This document shows, piece after piece, positions 21,505-29,775 of a DNA stretch of 38,043 nucleotides. Every line of letters begins with the position of its first letter. Position 1 is the stretch's first letter. This stretch comes from a virus. The notes below the pieces were generated by a model. The model had not been told where the DNA came from. It saw only the letters and a program-made list of their open reading frames with translations, and did no database searches. The stretch is from IMG/VR virus record IMGVR_UViG_3300022208_000014, positions 1 to 38,043 of that record, one strand, 5' to 3'. The position numbers and the translations under genes were made by a program.

Positions 21505-22068
21505 TCATCCATTACGCACGTTTTCAACCCACGACCCCTCGGGCATCGTGAGCGGCGAGCCTTCCATGAGGTTCACGGCGCGGGCCTCGGTGATCGCATC
21601 GGAATACAGCGTCAAGGCCGCTTTCAGCTTCGTATCCAGTCCGGTGAGGCTCGAGGCCAGGTCGGCGGCGAGCCGGTAGCCGATGGCCTTTGAAAGCAGT
21701 GCGTCAAATTCCGTGGTGTTCGTGATCCGGCGGATATACCGGACGTTCAGCGTGGCCGCATCGGAAAGAACGAAATTCCCCTCGACCTGATGCTCCGTGT
21801 CGTCCTGCACTTCGAGAAGGCGCAGGTAATCCGCCGGAAGCCGGAACTTGTTGGCCCAGCCGTACACCGGGGCGGTGGCGTCCAGGGCCAGGGAAACGCG
21901 GACAATGGCGCAGCGCCATGGATGCTGGCGCAACACCGCGTCCCTCACGCCGGGGTAAAGCTGTTTGCACCGCCGCGCCTCGTCCGTTGCGTCCGCGAGG
22001 CTGGCAATGAGGTTCGCCCCCAGGAATGCCAGGGCTTCATTGCAGAGTTCGGTTTCTGTCGCGGCCAT
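21505..22068 (-). CDS. Tail tubular protein A (head-tail adaptor/gatekeeper)
   Basis: A 187-residue protein that matches the tail tubular protein A family along its length: ELCNEALAFLGANLIASLAD at the N-terminus, DEARRCKQLYPGVRDAVLRQ, HPWRCAIVRVSLAL, YGWANKFRLPADYLRLLEV, NVRYIRRITNTTEFDALLSK and LAADLASSLTG. Protein A forms the ring that joins the portal to the nozzle. It precedes the nozzle gene by 12 bases, the usual order. The start at 22068 is supported by homology of MAATETELCNEAL, though its Shine-Dalgarno is weak. Confidence 0.88.
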   Translation of the reverse strand: MAATETELCNEALAFLGANLIASLADATDEARRCKQLYPGVRDAVLRQHPWRCAIVRVSLALDATAPVYGWANKFRLPADYLRLLEVQDDTEHQVEGNFVLSDAATLNVRYIRRITNTTEFDALLSKAIGYRLAADLASSLTGLDTKLKAALTLYSDAITEARAVNLMEGSPLTMPEGSWVENVRNG

Positions 22069-22139
22069 GTTCCACGCCAGGGGAGAAAATGCCGGGCTTG
22101 CCTAGGCCCGGCGTGTTTGCCGCTGTGCCGCCCTGGGGT

Positions 22140-22577
22140 TTAGTCCAGGGTGTAGAGCGTGTGGACAACCAGTTGTTTCCCCGCGCCAGCGGAGGGCAGG
22201 GGCGCAACACCCACGGTAATCACCACGGGGGTTTCCGCCGTGAGTTTCGTGCCCGCCACAGAAGTTTTCAGCCGGTGGGTCGGGGTGTCCGGAGTTGTCA
22301 GCACCGCGCCCGCGCCGGAAAAATAGGTCGGCGTGGTGCCATCGCCAATCGCCAGGGTGGCGGTGCCCGTGGTGTCCGAAGTGTTCAGGATGAACGCCAC
22401 CGGTGTCGCGCCCTTGGGCAGCGATTGGCAGGTGATGGTGTCCGCAGCGGCTTGCGCGGCGTAGGGAATGACGTCCAGGTTCACCTTCACGCGGGAATCG
22501 AACTCCCGGTTTCCGTCCGTCAGGGTGAGCGGGAGCGTGTTCAGTTTGGCCCGCTGGGTCGAAAATGTGTTTGCCAT
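22140..22577 (-). CDS. Putative virion protein between capsid and tail genes
   Basis: A 145-residue Thr/Ala/Val-rich protein, probably all beta (GTATLAIGDGTTPTYFSGAG, VAGTKLTAETPVVITVG). It has no cysteine-rich or catalytic motif apart from one Cys. Its place between the major capsid gene and tail tube protein A suggests a capsid decoration or head-completion protein. GGAGCCGCACC precedes the ATG. I do not recognise the family, so the role is inferred from position. Confidence 0.65.
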   Translation of the reverse strand: MANTFSTQRAKLNTLPLTLTDGNREFDSRVKVNLDVIPYAAQAAADTITCQSLPKGATPVAFILNTSDTTGTATLAIGDGTTPTYFSGAGAVLTTPDTPTHRLKTSVAGTKLTAETPVVITVGVAPLPSAGAGKQLVVHTLYTLD

Positions 22578-22658
22578 GGTGCGGCTCCGTCAAAGGCGGT
22601 TGTGGGACCCGTGGGCGGTTCAACGCGCCCACGGGGGGTCAGTTCAGTTCACCTGGAA

Positions 22659-23567
22659 TCAGGGGACCGGGGTGCAGGCGATTTCCACCACCTTTTCTTC
22701 CTGCATCCGCGTCGCGCCGATGACCATTTTGGTGTAGTAGTACCAGTTGAATTTCTTGTCGGGCCGCTTGGCGACCTCGGCGACAAAATCCGCCCAGATG
22801 CCCAGCTTGATCCCACCCTTTTCCCAGGCGGGAATCCGGTAATCGTTGCTGCCGTCCTTGAGCAGAATGTTCCGATCCACCCGGACAAACTTGAAGCCCA
22901 TGAACTGATCCACTTCACCGGCGACCAGGGCTTGAACCGTGTTGTAGTCCCGCGATTGCACCTTGGAGTCGGTGAGCAGGGCCGAGATTTCCCCTTGCGA
23001 ACAGGCGATGTAAAGCTTGGCTCCGCCCGTGTCGTAGTTGTCGCCCTCGCCGTAGCCCAGGATGTGACGGGCCTCGATGAGTTTCGCCACGGAAAGCCCC
23101 GTGGCCGCGCCGCCGAACTTCGTGGTGCCGACCGCGACCTTTTGCGAGGCGGGCAGGGCCACCGTGGTCGAGCCGTCCTCGCCCGTGTACGCGGTGCCAA
23201 GCGCAGCCAGGTTGATTTCCACGTCAATGGCGCGGCCATGGGCGGCGGCGCTGGAACGCACATAGTCGCTGGACGGGTCAATCAGGGTTTGCAGCTTGTC
23301 GAAGTCGTCAATCATGTCGCCGTCCTCGTAGCCCACGGGCGTCACGCGGCGGCGGGCATGAGGGGTGTCATTGATCGGCGAATCGCCGTGGCGGCTGGTG
23401 ATCTTCTGCGCCGTCTTTTTGCCAATCTGGTCAAAATAGGCGGCCTTGCCCCGGAGTCCGGTTTCCACCTCCACGCAATTCCGAAGGCGCGAGGCCATCT
23501 GTTGCGCGAGATGTTGGACGTTGGAGCCGTATTGCTGGACGAATGCGGTGGTAATTTGCTGGGACAT
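22659..23567 (-). CDS. Major capsid protein
   Basis: A 302-residue protein with features of the HK97-fold capsid family of BPP-1/Ralstonia-type podoviruses: the N-terminal segment SQQITTAFVQQYGSNVQHLA and MASRLRNCVEVETGLRGKAAY, the block VGYEDGDMIDDFDKLQTLID, the SQGEISALLTDSKVQSRDY segment, and the terminal KFNWYYYTKMVIGATRMQEEKVVEIAC, which is the conserved end of these capsids. It assembles into the icosahedral head. It is preceded by the scaffold gene and a 198-bp gap with possible promoter elements, which would allow high expression. Confidence 0.88.
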   Translation of the reverse strand: MSQQITTAFVQQYGSNVQHLAQQMASRLRNCVEVETGLRGKAAYFDQIGKKTAQKITSRHGDSPINDTPHARRRVTPVGYEDGDMIDDFDKLQTLIDPSSDYVRSSAAAHGRAIDVEINLAALGTAYTGEDGSTTVALPASQKVAVGTTKFGGAATGLSVAKLIEARHILGYGEGDNYDTGGAKLYIACSQGEISALLTDSKVQSRDYNTVQALVAGEVDQFMGFKFVRVDRNILLKDGSNDYRIPAWEKGGIKLGIWADFVAEVAKRPDKKFNWYYYTKMVIGATRMQEEKVVEIACTPVP

Positions 23568-23765
23568 GGCGGGCTATCTCCGCGAAACGGTTGAAAAATC
23601 GAACGGATTTTCACGTTTCGGTTGGAGTAGCCCGCAAAGCGCGGATTCCTTCCTGCGGGTTTAGCGCCCCCGGTCGGCGGGTCCGAATGGATCGGCAATA
23701 AACTGCACCGGTAGCCCATTCAATTTAATTACTAACACCACTAAAATGCAAAAGCAAGCACTTTG
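23568..23765 (-). promoter_or_regulatory. Gap before the capsid gene with possible promoter and hairpin
   Basis: This AT-richer 198-bp gap is the longest within the structural genes. Read leftwards it contains TTGCAT followed 17 bases later by TTAAAT, a weak sigma70-like pair, and a small hairpin CCCGCA/TGCGGG close to the capsid start. A separate promoter for the most abundant virion protein is plausible; evidence is modest. Confidence 0.4.
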
Positions 23766-24659
23766 TTACCTGCTTTCAGGGTGCATTTGCTTGAACAGGT
23801 TGTTCATGCGCGTCACGGCTTCGGCGTGGCCGGGGTGGGTGTAGTCCATGTACGCCTTCATGAAGTTCTGGTCGGTCAGGAGTTTTCCATGCTCGGCCTT
23901 CGCCATGCTCGGGGTCAGGCTGCCGTCAGAACTTGAGCCGCTCGCCGCCGGAACGCGGCCTTCCGCCAGGTATTGCGCCCCCACGTTGCCGAGAAGCCGC
24001 AGAATGGAGGGGTGCTGGGCGAGTCCGGTGGTGGAAAGCAGGGCGGCCAAATCGTTGTCGCCATGCTCCCGCAGAACGCGATCCGCCAGAACCTTGCGTT
24101 GCTCGAACGCCGTGCCCCATTCCTTGCGGAGAGATTCAAGGCCCTGCTTGATTTCATTGCCGACATTTTCCAACTCCGCCTTTTGGCTCGCGGCGGTGGT
24201 GGCGGCGATGGTTTCAAGAATCATCTGCGCCTGGGCGGCGTTGAGTCCGGCGCTGTGCGCGGTCTTCTTGAATGTCTCCTGGAACTCCGCCGGAACCACG
24301 GTTTCATCCACGCCCTCTGGCAAACTCAGCGCGTATTTTTCCGGCGATTCCGGGCGGCCCAGCCGGTCGAAAATCCCGCCCTTGCCCGACCACGCCTCGG
24401 ACTTCAGGTCGGAGTCCGAAGGCAACTTGATGATGTGTTCCGGCGGGTGGCCCAGGAGTTTCTTCGTGGAGACGAAGGATCGCGCCAGTTCCCGCGTGGG
24501 GTTTTCCGCCTTGGCGAAATTGGCGAGTGACGCCTCGCTCCGCAAATCCTCCGGCAACGAGTCGAGCCAGGAAGGCGTTTGAGTGGCCGCGGCATTCTGG
24601 GCCGAAGTGGCGGGCGCGGCGGCGGTTGTGGTGCTAGTCTGTGAGTTCGCTTCGGACAT
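23766..24659 (-). CDS. Scaffolding / capsid assembly protein
   Basis: A 297-residue acidic, helical protein. The N-terminal 30 residues are a Ser/Thr/Ala linker; then comes SWLDSLPEDLRSEASLANFA and RSFVSTKKLLGHPPEHIIKL, a pattern found in podovirus scaffolds. A long helix runs from about residue 110 to 200 (EFQETFKKTAHSAGLNAAQA, AELENVGNEIKQGLESLRKE). The C-terminus (NNLFKQMHPESR) is basic, as in scaffolds that bind the capsid shell. The gene lies immediately before the capsid gene. Its start overlaps the Bbp19-like gene by 26 bases. Confidence 0.85.
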   Translation of the reverse strand: MSEANSQTSTTTAAAPATSAQNAAATQTPSWLDSLPEDLRSEASLANFAKAENPTRELARSFVSTKKLLGHPPEHIIKLPSDSDLKSEAWSGKGGIFDRLGRPESPEKYALSLPEGVDETVVPAEFQETFKKTAHSAGLNAAQAQMILETIAATTAASQKAELENVGNEIKQGLESLRKEWGTAFEQRKVLADRVLREHGDNDLAALLSTTGLAQHPSILRLLGNVGAQYLAEGRVPAASGSSSDGSLTPSMAKAEHGKLLTDQNFMKAYMDYTHPGHAEAVTRMNNLFKQMHPESR

Positions 24660-24915
24660 TGGCTTCCGCTCCCTGAATGGTGGTGATGATCCGGGCCGTG
24701 TCGGTGCGAAGGGCTTGCAGGATATGCAGCACCACGCTCCGCTGGCCCTCGTTGAACGCCGTGGTGTGTGTGTCGCCGGGGATGTGCCCCGTGGCCGTCA
24801 GCCAGAACTTGTGCGCCAGGTCTTCCAGCACTTCGCGCCCGTCCGGCGTGGAGAAAACTTGGTCATAGGCTTTGACCAGCCGGAGGGCGCGGCGGTTTCG
24901 TTTCAGAATGTTCAT
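24634..24915 (-). CDS. Bbp19-like small virion-morphogenesis protein
   Basis: A 93-residue protein with the Bbp19-family pattern: YDQVFSTPDGREVLEDLAHK in the first half and FNEGQRSVVLHILQALRTD in the second. This family is encoded between portal and scaffold in many podoviruses, including Bordetella phage BPP-1, and its role is unknown though virion assembly is likely. Its ATG shares bases with the portal stop (TGATG), and its end overlaps the scaffold start. Confidence 0.8.
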   Translation of the reverse strand: MNILKRNRRALRLVKAYDQVFSTPDGREVLEDLAHKFWLTATGHIPGDTHTTAFNEGQRSVVLHILQALRTDTARIITTIQGAEANVRSELTD

Positions 24916-26540
24916 CAGGCCATCCCCTGATTTTTAGCGGCCACGCTGGCATCTTTCATGGACGAGGCCAGTGACGCATCGGCTTGAAGCGCGAATTGCT
25001 GCTGCTGAAGCGCCGTGCGATCGGTGCGGATTTTTGCGACCTTCTCCGGCGAACGCACCACGCTCGCCGCGACATTGTGCCATTCCGCCGTCTGGCGTCC
25101 ATAGGCTTCGGAATCCAGCACATCCATGACGCCGGGCTCGCGGTCGGCCAGCGGTATGAGTCCGCCGATCCAGCGTTGCACATTGTTCATGGGCGAGACG
25201 CGCAAGGCTTGCGAGAGCGGGCCGGTGAAATTGACGCGCAGTTTGCCGTTCTGGGTCAGCACATCCGGCGGGGGCGGAATGCGCCCGTTGCGAAGCAGGA
25301 TTTTGAACGTCCGGTTCAAAACCGGCTTCAAAAATTCCGTTTGCAGACGGGTAATCATGGGTCCGACCAGCAACATCTTTTCTTCCTTGCGCTGCTGGGT
25401 CTCATAGGCCGTCATGTATGGATTTTGTCCACCGGGCGTTTCCGCGCCGAAGGTTTGGAAAATGTCCGCGAAAAACGCCAGCCAGATTGCTTTTTGGCGG
25501 CGTTCGATCAGGTCGTTTCCCGCCGGAATGTCCGCGTTGGTGTGAATGGCGCTGATGGCCGGGCCGGTGCTGCCGGATTTGCGATAGGTGATGTATCCGG
25601 GGTTGAGCGAGACCGCGTTCACGAAGGCATCATGCTCGGCCTCCACGGGCGGATCAACCGCCTTTTGCACGGCGGTCAGCATGTCCTTGGCGGCGGCGTT
25701 CACGGCCAGCAGGTCGGGCTTGGCGACATGGCCGGGGCCGTATCCGTACACCTCGCCGGATTCCCGATCCCACCGCGTTGCGAAAAAAGCCTGGTCGTCA
25801 AAGCCGGATTCTTCCAGGACGTGCCCGCCTTCCTCCATGAACACGATGGACTCATACGCCTTGCCGCGATTGCCGGGCGTGAACTCCCGCGCTGGGCGCA
25901 TCACATGGATGACGGTGAACGGCTTCCGTGGCTCGTTAAGCAGCGCCTCGGCAACGATTTTCGGCAATGCGGCCTTTCTGCCGTACTGCTGGTCAATCTG
26001 ATAGGCCGTCCACCTGAACACCCGAAACAGTGTATCCACCAGCCCATCCGCGTTCTCGGCGACATAGCACTCGAACAGGTAGTGCGAGCGGAACAGGATG
26101 CTGGTCTGCCGGTCCTCCACGGTAATCACGCCCGTCCCAAACGCCCCCAGGTCGTGGTAAAACTCGTTGGCCGCGCTGTGGAACTGCGCGGCTGGGTCGT
26201 TCATGGCCGCGTGCATGATGTTGACGGCGGTATCAATCCAGAGCGCCACATCGTGATCCAACTTGAGTTCTTCGGGCGGTTCCAGGTCAAACCAATAGAA
26301 CGCGGGCGAAGTCAGGGAACTGTGAAGTCCCGCCGAGAAAATCCCAAGGGCGCGGTTGGCCGTGCTGTCGTACCGCGTGGTGCCGTTCCGTGGGCCATTG
26401 TTGATGGACGGATCGCTGAACCCGCCCGACCGGCGCGACAACACCAGATCGCCGATGGTCCGCCAATCCTTTTCCCAAGGACTTCGGATGGCCTTGAGGT
26501 GTTCCAGTTCCTTCACCAGCGCATTCACGCGTTCTTCCAT
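24915..26540 (-). CDS. Portal protein (head-to-tail connecting family)
   Basis: A 541-residue portal of the podovirus connector family. Recognisable segments are ELEHLKAIRSPWEKDWRTIG, RYDSTANRALGIFSAGLHSS followed by LTSPAFYWFDLE, ANEFYHDLGAFGTGVITVED, and GENPYMTAYE-like GGQNPYMTAYETQQRKEEKM with LQTEFLKPVLNRTFKILLRN. Twelve copies are expected to form the ring at one capsid vertex, where DNA enters and where tail tube A attaches. The last 45 residues are a Gln/Ala-rich helix. The gene sits between TerL with its small neighbour and the Bbp19-like gene, the standard packaging order. Confidence 0.92.
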   Translation of the reverse strand: MEERVNALVKELEHLKAIRSPWEKDWRTIGDLVLSRRSGGFSDPSINNGPRNGTTRYDSTANRALGIFSAGLHSSLTSPAFYWFDLEPPEELKLDHDVALWIDTAVNIMHAAMNDPAAQFHSAANEFYHDLGAFGTGVITVEDRQTSILFRSHYLFECYVAENADGLVDTLFRVFRWTAYQIDQQYGRKAALPKIVAEALLNEPRKPFTVIHVMRPAREFTPGNRGKAYESIVFMEEGGHVLEESGFDDQAFFATRWDRESGEVYGYGPGHVAKPDLLAVNAAAKDMLTAVQKAVDPPVEAEHDAFVNAVSLNPGYITYRKSGSTGPAISAIHTNADIPAGNDLIERRQKAIWLAFFADIFQTFGAETPGGQNPYMTAYETQQRKEEKMLLVGPMITRLQTEFLKPVLNRTFKILLRNGRIPPPPDVLTQNGKLRVNFTGPLSQALRVSPMNNVQRWIGGLIPLADREPGVMDVLDSEAYGRQTAEWHNVAASVVRSPEKVAKIRTDRTALQQQQFALQADASLASSMKDASVAAKNQGMA

Positions 26541-26541
26541 T

Positions 26542-27033
26542 TCATGCCCCGGTGAGAGTGGTTTTGTTGCTGCCGGTATTGACCCCGCCCGTGAGCATTA
26601 GGGCGCGGCGTCCGCGCCGGAGCAGGAAATCCGAGAGATACTTCAAATCCGTGGTACTGCTCGGCTGGCCGCTCGGCGGGTCGCTCGGCTGGCCGGCACC
26701 CGGCAGGAGGTCCTCGATTGCATCATCAATGATATTCTCCGGGCCTTCGTTAATCAGCTGCTTCAGTTGGTCGTCCAGGTTCTTCCACCAGTCGTCCAGG
26801 CCGCTGATCCCCAATTTGTCCACCAACCGCTTGAACTGATCGTCAATGCCCTTTCCCAGCAGGTCCCCCGCCATGCCTTCCGCGAAGTCCCCAAAATCGG
26901 TACTCGTGCGCTTCGCGGCATTTGTCAGCCCGGACTTTGTGACGCCGGTTTTTTTGGCGGTCTTCGCCACCGCCTTTTCCGCCTTCTTCGCCCCCTTTTT
27001 CGTCTTATTCCATACGTCCTGTGCATAGCCCAT
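26542..27033 (-). CDS. Hypothetical protein between terminase and portal
   Basis: A 163-residue protein. The N-terminal 45 residues are strongly basic (WNKTKKGAKKAEKAVAKTAK), the middle is acidic and helical (KLGISGLDDWWKNLDDQLKQ), then a Pro/Ser linker leads to a C-terminal RRGRRALMLTGG segment. Short C-terminal LLRRGR...LTG motifs occur in head-associated proteins next to portals in related phages, but I cannot name the family. GGGAGG precedes the ATG. A role in head assembly or as a minor virion protein is suggested by position only. Confidence 0.6.
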   Translation of the reverse strand: MGYAQDVWNKTKKGAKKAEKAVAKTAKKTGVTKSGLTNAAKRTSTDFGDFAEGMAGDLLGKGIDDQFKRLVDKLGISGLDDWWKNLDDQLKQLINEGPENIIDDAIEDLLPGAGQPSDPPSGQPSSTTDLKYLSDFLLRRGRRALMLTGGVNTGSNKTTLTGA

Positions 27034-27036
27034 GGC

Positions 27037-28509
27037 TCAACCTCCCGCGAATAATGGATCGTGACCCGCCTGACGCGTGAACGGATCATAGTCGCGCCCG
27101 TAGGTGCTGGGGCGCGGGTCGAAGGTCAAAACATTTGCGTGGCGCAGACTCATCACCGCGTACCGGGTGGCGTCCATCAAGTCATCCCCGGTCTTCGCCA
27201 ACTTGCCCTCGATGCGGTGATAGGTGCGCTTTTCCTCGAACCATTCATGCAGGTGCGAAAACACCTTGAGCCGCCCGGTCTGAAGGCGCGTCAACACCTC
27301 CATGATTCCAGGCTCCACGGCGTGGCCGCCGCCCTGGTTCTCGAACGGCTGGGCCAGCATGTTCACGCCCAATTTCCGGTACTGCATGGCGAGATTGTTG
27401 CCGTCGCGACTTTGCAGCGCGTCACGCGGCCATGCCATGGGAATCCACTCCCCCCGCCCCTTGATCGCGGCGGCATGATAGGGCGGCGTCTGATTGCGGG
27501 CCTTGTGCGCGTCATAGAGATAAACCAGGTCGTTCTCGCGGTCATACGCCAGCCAGACAATGGCCGTGGGGTGATCCCATCCGAAATCCATCGCGGCAAG
27601 GCGCGACCAATGCGCCGGAACCTTGAAAGGCTCCACCGTGAACACATCATCCGGCACGGGATACACCAGCCCGGAACCCAGCACGGGGTGCCCGTACTTC
27701 CGCATTTCCCGCTCATGCGGCGGAATCGCCGCCCACAACCGATCCTTGTCCGCCCCGTCCAAGTGCGGCGCATCGTCCCACCCGGCGCGGTACAACGCCT
27801 GCCCAGGCAACAGATTGTTCATGAAGGACAGCACAACCCCCGTGGCCCCGTTCTCCGGGGTGAACGTCATCAGAATCGCCCCACGCGTCTTGATCCCACG
27901 CGCCAACGCCTGTGAGTAAATGTCCGGCGGCGGTTCCTCGTCCAGCCAAGTGAAATCCACCGGCTCTCCCATCCAGTCCGCCTTGCCCGCATCGTAACTC
28001 TTGAACTTCACCGTGACGTTGTGCCCCGACTTGTGCCGCACCAACACAGATTCCAACGCATCCGGTATCCCTGGCTTCCGCACCCTCTTGCCTATCCGGT
28101 CCCGTGGAATCCAACCCGTGCCCGCCGCGCCATCATCATGCGGGTCCCCCAACAACTGCTTCTGAGCAATGTCCCGCACCTTGTCGTTGTTCTGCCCCCC
28201 CACCCAAATCATCGTGGGCTTTTCAAACCGGAACCCCACCCACCAATCCGGATATTCACCCGTGGCGTGAAACGCCGACTCCGCCGCACCGCTCAACGTC
28301 TTGCCCACCTGGTTCCCCGCCATCAACAACCGCTCATACGCCCAATCCCCCGCAGCATCCCGCGCCCGATGAACCTCCCGCTGATACGCATAAGGCTTGT
28401 AGGTCAACAGACGATTCACCCGCAAATGATCCTGCAACTTGCGAGTCATCTGCATCACTTCCGCCGCACCCTCCGGCGTCAGCTTCGGCATCGCGGGCTG
28501 CTTGCTCAT
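27037..28509 (-). CDS. Terminase large subunit
   Basis: A 490-residue packaging motor. The ATPase half has Walker A GNQVGKT at about 65-71, Walker B DFTWLDEE at about 185-192 and a coupling motif MTFTPENG at about 214-221. The nuclease half begins LAAMDFGWDHPTAIVWLAYD (first metal Asp about 308) with further acidic positions at VYLYDAH (about 333) and GDDLMDATRYA (about 442-446). It moves DNA into proheads using ATP and cuts it. The start at 28509 was chosen because its ATG overlaps the previous stop by four bases and the longer frame is shadow sequence. Confidence 0.95.
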   Translation of the reverse strand: MSKQPAMPKLTPEGAAEVMQMTRKLQDHLRVNRLLTYKPYAYQREVHRARDAAGDWAYERLLMAGNQVGKTLSGAAESAFHATGEYPDWWVGFRFEKPTMIWVGGQNNDKVRDIAQKQLLGDPHDDGAAGTGWIPRDRIGKRVRKPGIPDALESVLVRHKSGHNVTVKFKSYDAGKADWMGEPVDFTWLDEEPPPDIYSQALARGIKTRGAILMTFTPENGATGVVLSFMNNLLPGQALYRAGWDDAPHLDGADKDRLWAAIPPHEREMRKYGHPVLGSGLVYPVPDDVFTVEPFKVPAHWSRLAAMDFGWDHPTAIVWLAYDRENDLVYLYDAHKARNQTPPYHAAAIKGRGEWIPMAWPRDALQSRDGNNLAMQYRKLGVNMLAQPFENQGGGHAVEPGIMEVLTRLQTGRLKVFSHLHEWFEEKRTYHRIEGKLAKTGDDLMDATRYAVMSLRHANVLTFDPRPSTYGRDYDPFTRQAGHDPLFAGG

Positions 28510-28727
28510 CCACCCACCCGGCTCAAAAATTCTCCGCAAGTGTTCTCCGGCGTCTTCATCACTTCCTCCGGATACCGCTGGCATGGACCACGCCCCATCC
28601 CCTCCGAAACCTTCCCGAAAAATCTGCACTCACTACACGGCCCCTGATAATGCTTCCCACCACGCCCCTCCACAGGCCCCTGCGGTTGGCTCGCGTTGTA
28701 ACCCAGCCCCCAAAATTTTTTCTTCAT
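28506..28727 (-). CDS. Small cysteine-motif protein before the terminase gene
   Basis: A 73-residue protein with CSECRFF in the middle, a third Cys in GPCQRYP and a fourth in NTCGEF, a four-cysteine set likely to hold zinc or an iron-sulfur cluster. Similar small proteins with the phrase C-x2-C-x-F...C-x-R-x-P...C-x-x-F are widespread in bacteria and phages without known function. TTTGGAGAACC precedes the ATG at 28727, and its stop overlaps the TerL start. Likely co-transcribed with terminase. Confidence 0.65.
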   Translation of the reverse strand: MKKKFWGLGYNASQPQGPVEGRGGKHYQGPCSECRFFGKVSEGMGRGPCQRYPEEVMKTPENTCGEFLSRVGG

Positions 28728-28887
28728 GGTTCTCCAAAGTTAAAATTACCCCCCGGTGGAGGGGTTGAAGGGCGGAGACGAACCCGCGCCGCGTTTTTTT
28801 GGGGCCACCCCTCTGCCTGGATTTTCGCCGGGTCGAAACCTGCGGACGAATTACCGGTGACAGAGTGGCAGTCTGTCGCTGAGTATA

Positions 28888-28916
28888 TTATTACGCGATA
28901 AGACAATGACTTGCAA
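28888..28916 (-). promoter_or_regulatory. Candidate sigma70 promoter reading towards terL
   Basis: On the minus strand TTGCAA (28916-28911) is followed by exactly 17 bases and TAATAA (28893-28888). This is the best promoter-like pair in the 272-bp gap between the small-subunit and large-subunit terminase genes, and could drive the long structural operon. The rest of the gap (28728-28999) holds the tandem CATGGCAC motif, a GAGGGGT/ACCCCTC inverted repeat with a T-run inside (28759-28813), and no convincing gene. Confidence 0.5.
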
Positions 28917-28933
28917 TCGGCACATGCTAGATA

Positions 28934-28951
28934 GTGCCATGAGGTGCCATG
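28934..28951 (-). repeat. Tandem CATGGCAC dimer, copy near terminase
   Basis: GTGCCATG occurs at 28934-28941 and 28944-28951, 10 bp apart; on the minus strand this reads CATGGCACCTCATGGCAC. The same 10-bp-spaced dimer appears in opposite orientation at 32936 and 33163, on either side of the attachment-site candidate. Confidence 0.65.
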
Positions 28952-28999
28952 CGCCAGGCGCGAGGCATGGTGGAAGGGCTGGCGGCGGCTCGGGCGTGG

Positions 29000-29518
29000 T
29001 TAGGAAAGCGGCTGCGGAAGTTCTGGCGCGGGCGTGTGGGGCGAGGCGGAACCATTGTCAGGGCTGCTACTCCCTACGATCACTGGCAGATCAGGAAGTA
29101 GCATGTGGGCAATCTCATACCCTACTCGCTGGATGAGTTGAGCGGCCATCGCCTTGATGTCAATCGGGCCTTCTGGCGTGGGTGTCTGATTGGGTGTGAG
29201 GCGGGAGAGCACGTCCTGAGCGGCTTTGAGGCGCACTTGCTCGGATTCTGCTGTCTGCATTAGTTGGACTATAACATTTAGGGCTGCTGGCGCGTAGGCT
29301 GCATAGGCTGTTTCCATGGCTTCTCGCACCTGGTCGCGCATTTCGTATTCTAGCTTGCGAGCTGCACGGGCTGGGCGCTTGTATCCTGCGTGAGCGGCTG
29401 CTGTGATCCTGTCACCAGTGGCGATATACTCGGCTATCCAAGCCTGGCGCATTTCGGAAGAGTCTTTACCTGTACTGGTCTTTGCAGTATGTTGCAGAGG
29501 TTTCGGTTTCGAGGTCAT
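29000..29518 (-). CDS. Terminase small subunit-like protein
   Basis: A 172-residue protein at the head of the late operon. Residues about 22-75 (RQAWIAEYIATGDRITAAAH, AGYKRPARAARKLEYEM) form the helix-turn-helix typical of terminase small subunits, which bind the packaging site. A helical middle (AALNVIVQLMQTAESEQVRL) should mediate ring formation, and a Pro/Ser-rich tail (PVIVGSSSPDNGSASPHTPA) ends the protein. The small subunit recognises phage DNA and stimulates TerL. Composition is less GC-rich than in TerL. The Shine-Dalgarno is weak. Family call rests on pattern and gene order. Confidence 0.75.
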   Translation of the reverse strand: MTSKPKPLQHTAKTSTGKDSSEMRQAWIAEYIATGDRITAAAHAGYKRPARAARKLEYEMRDQVREAMETAYAAYAPAALNVIVQLMQTAESEQVRLKAAQDVLSRLTPNQTPTPEGPIDIKAMAAQLIQRVGYEIAHMLLPDLPVIVGSSSPDNGSASPHTPAPELPQPLS

Positions 29519-29691
29519 CAGGATGCGCCTTGATAGATCAGAGAACTGCTTTGTACTGCGTACTATCTTTCCCCCCTGCCCCTCCCGCCTGCCTTAATTC
29601 TAGTATATAGAAAGAGGAAATGCCATAGGGTTATGAGGACGTGATGAAAAAATAGTTAGTAAGTGATTGATATAAGAGGGAAAGAAAATGC

Positions 29692-29720
29692 TTGACATGG
29701 GTAAGTGTATATCTTAATAT
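29692..29720 (+). promoter_or_regulatory. Near-consensus sigma70 promoter for the ardC operon
   Basis: TTGACA (29692-29697), a 17-base spacer and TAATAT (29715-29720) make an almost perfect sigma70 promoter pointing at the antirestriction gene. It is the strongest promoter seen in the window and would act at once after DNA entry. The rest of the gap 29519-29691 is AT-rich towards ardC, with a C-rich tract at 29569-29595. Confidence 0.8.
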
Positions 29721-29730
29721 GTGGATAGAT

Positions 29731-29746
29731 AGCGGCTGCAACCGCT
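29731..29746 (+). promoter_or_regulatory. Palindrome at the ardC transcription start, operator candidate
   Basis: AGCGGCTGCAACCGCT is an inverted repeat with one mismatched pair, placed about 10 bases after the -10 box and so covering the start of transcription. A dimeric regulator bound here would block the strong promoter; the nearby XRE/AT-hook protein is a candidate. Confidence 0.5.
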
Positions 29747-29775
29747 GAGAAGTAAACCCTGAGAGGAGAAAAGAA

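Noticed and set aside
22026-23594. 522-residue plus-strand open frame
   Set aside because: It is antisense to tail tube A, the 145-residue virion gene and the capsid gene; composition is that of a shadow frame.
24984-26555. 523-residue plus-strand open frame
   Set aside because: It mirrors the portal gene, whose protein matches its family along the whole length.
28724-28906. 60-residue minus-strand open frame before the cysteine-motif gene
   Set aside because: It needs a TTG start without a ribosome site, spans the candidate promoter and an inverted repeat, and its protein is Pro/Gly-rich shadow-like sequence. The interval is better read as a regulatory gap.
29569-29595. G-rich tract on the minus strand as a G-quadruplex in the terS leader
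   Set aside because: Runs of G are present, but four well-separated GGG runs are not; the case is marginal.
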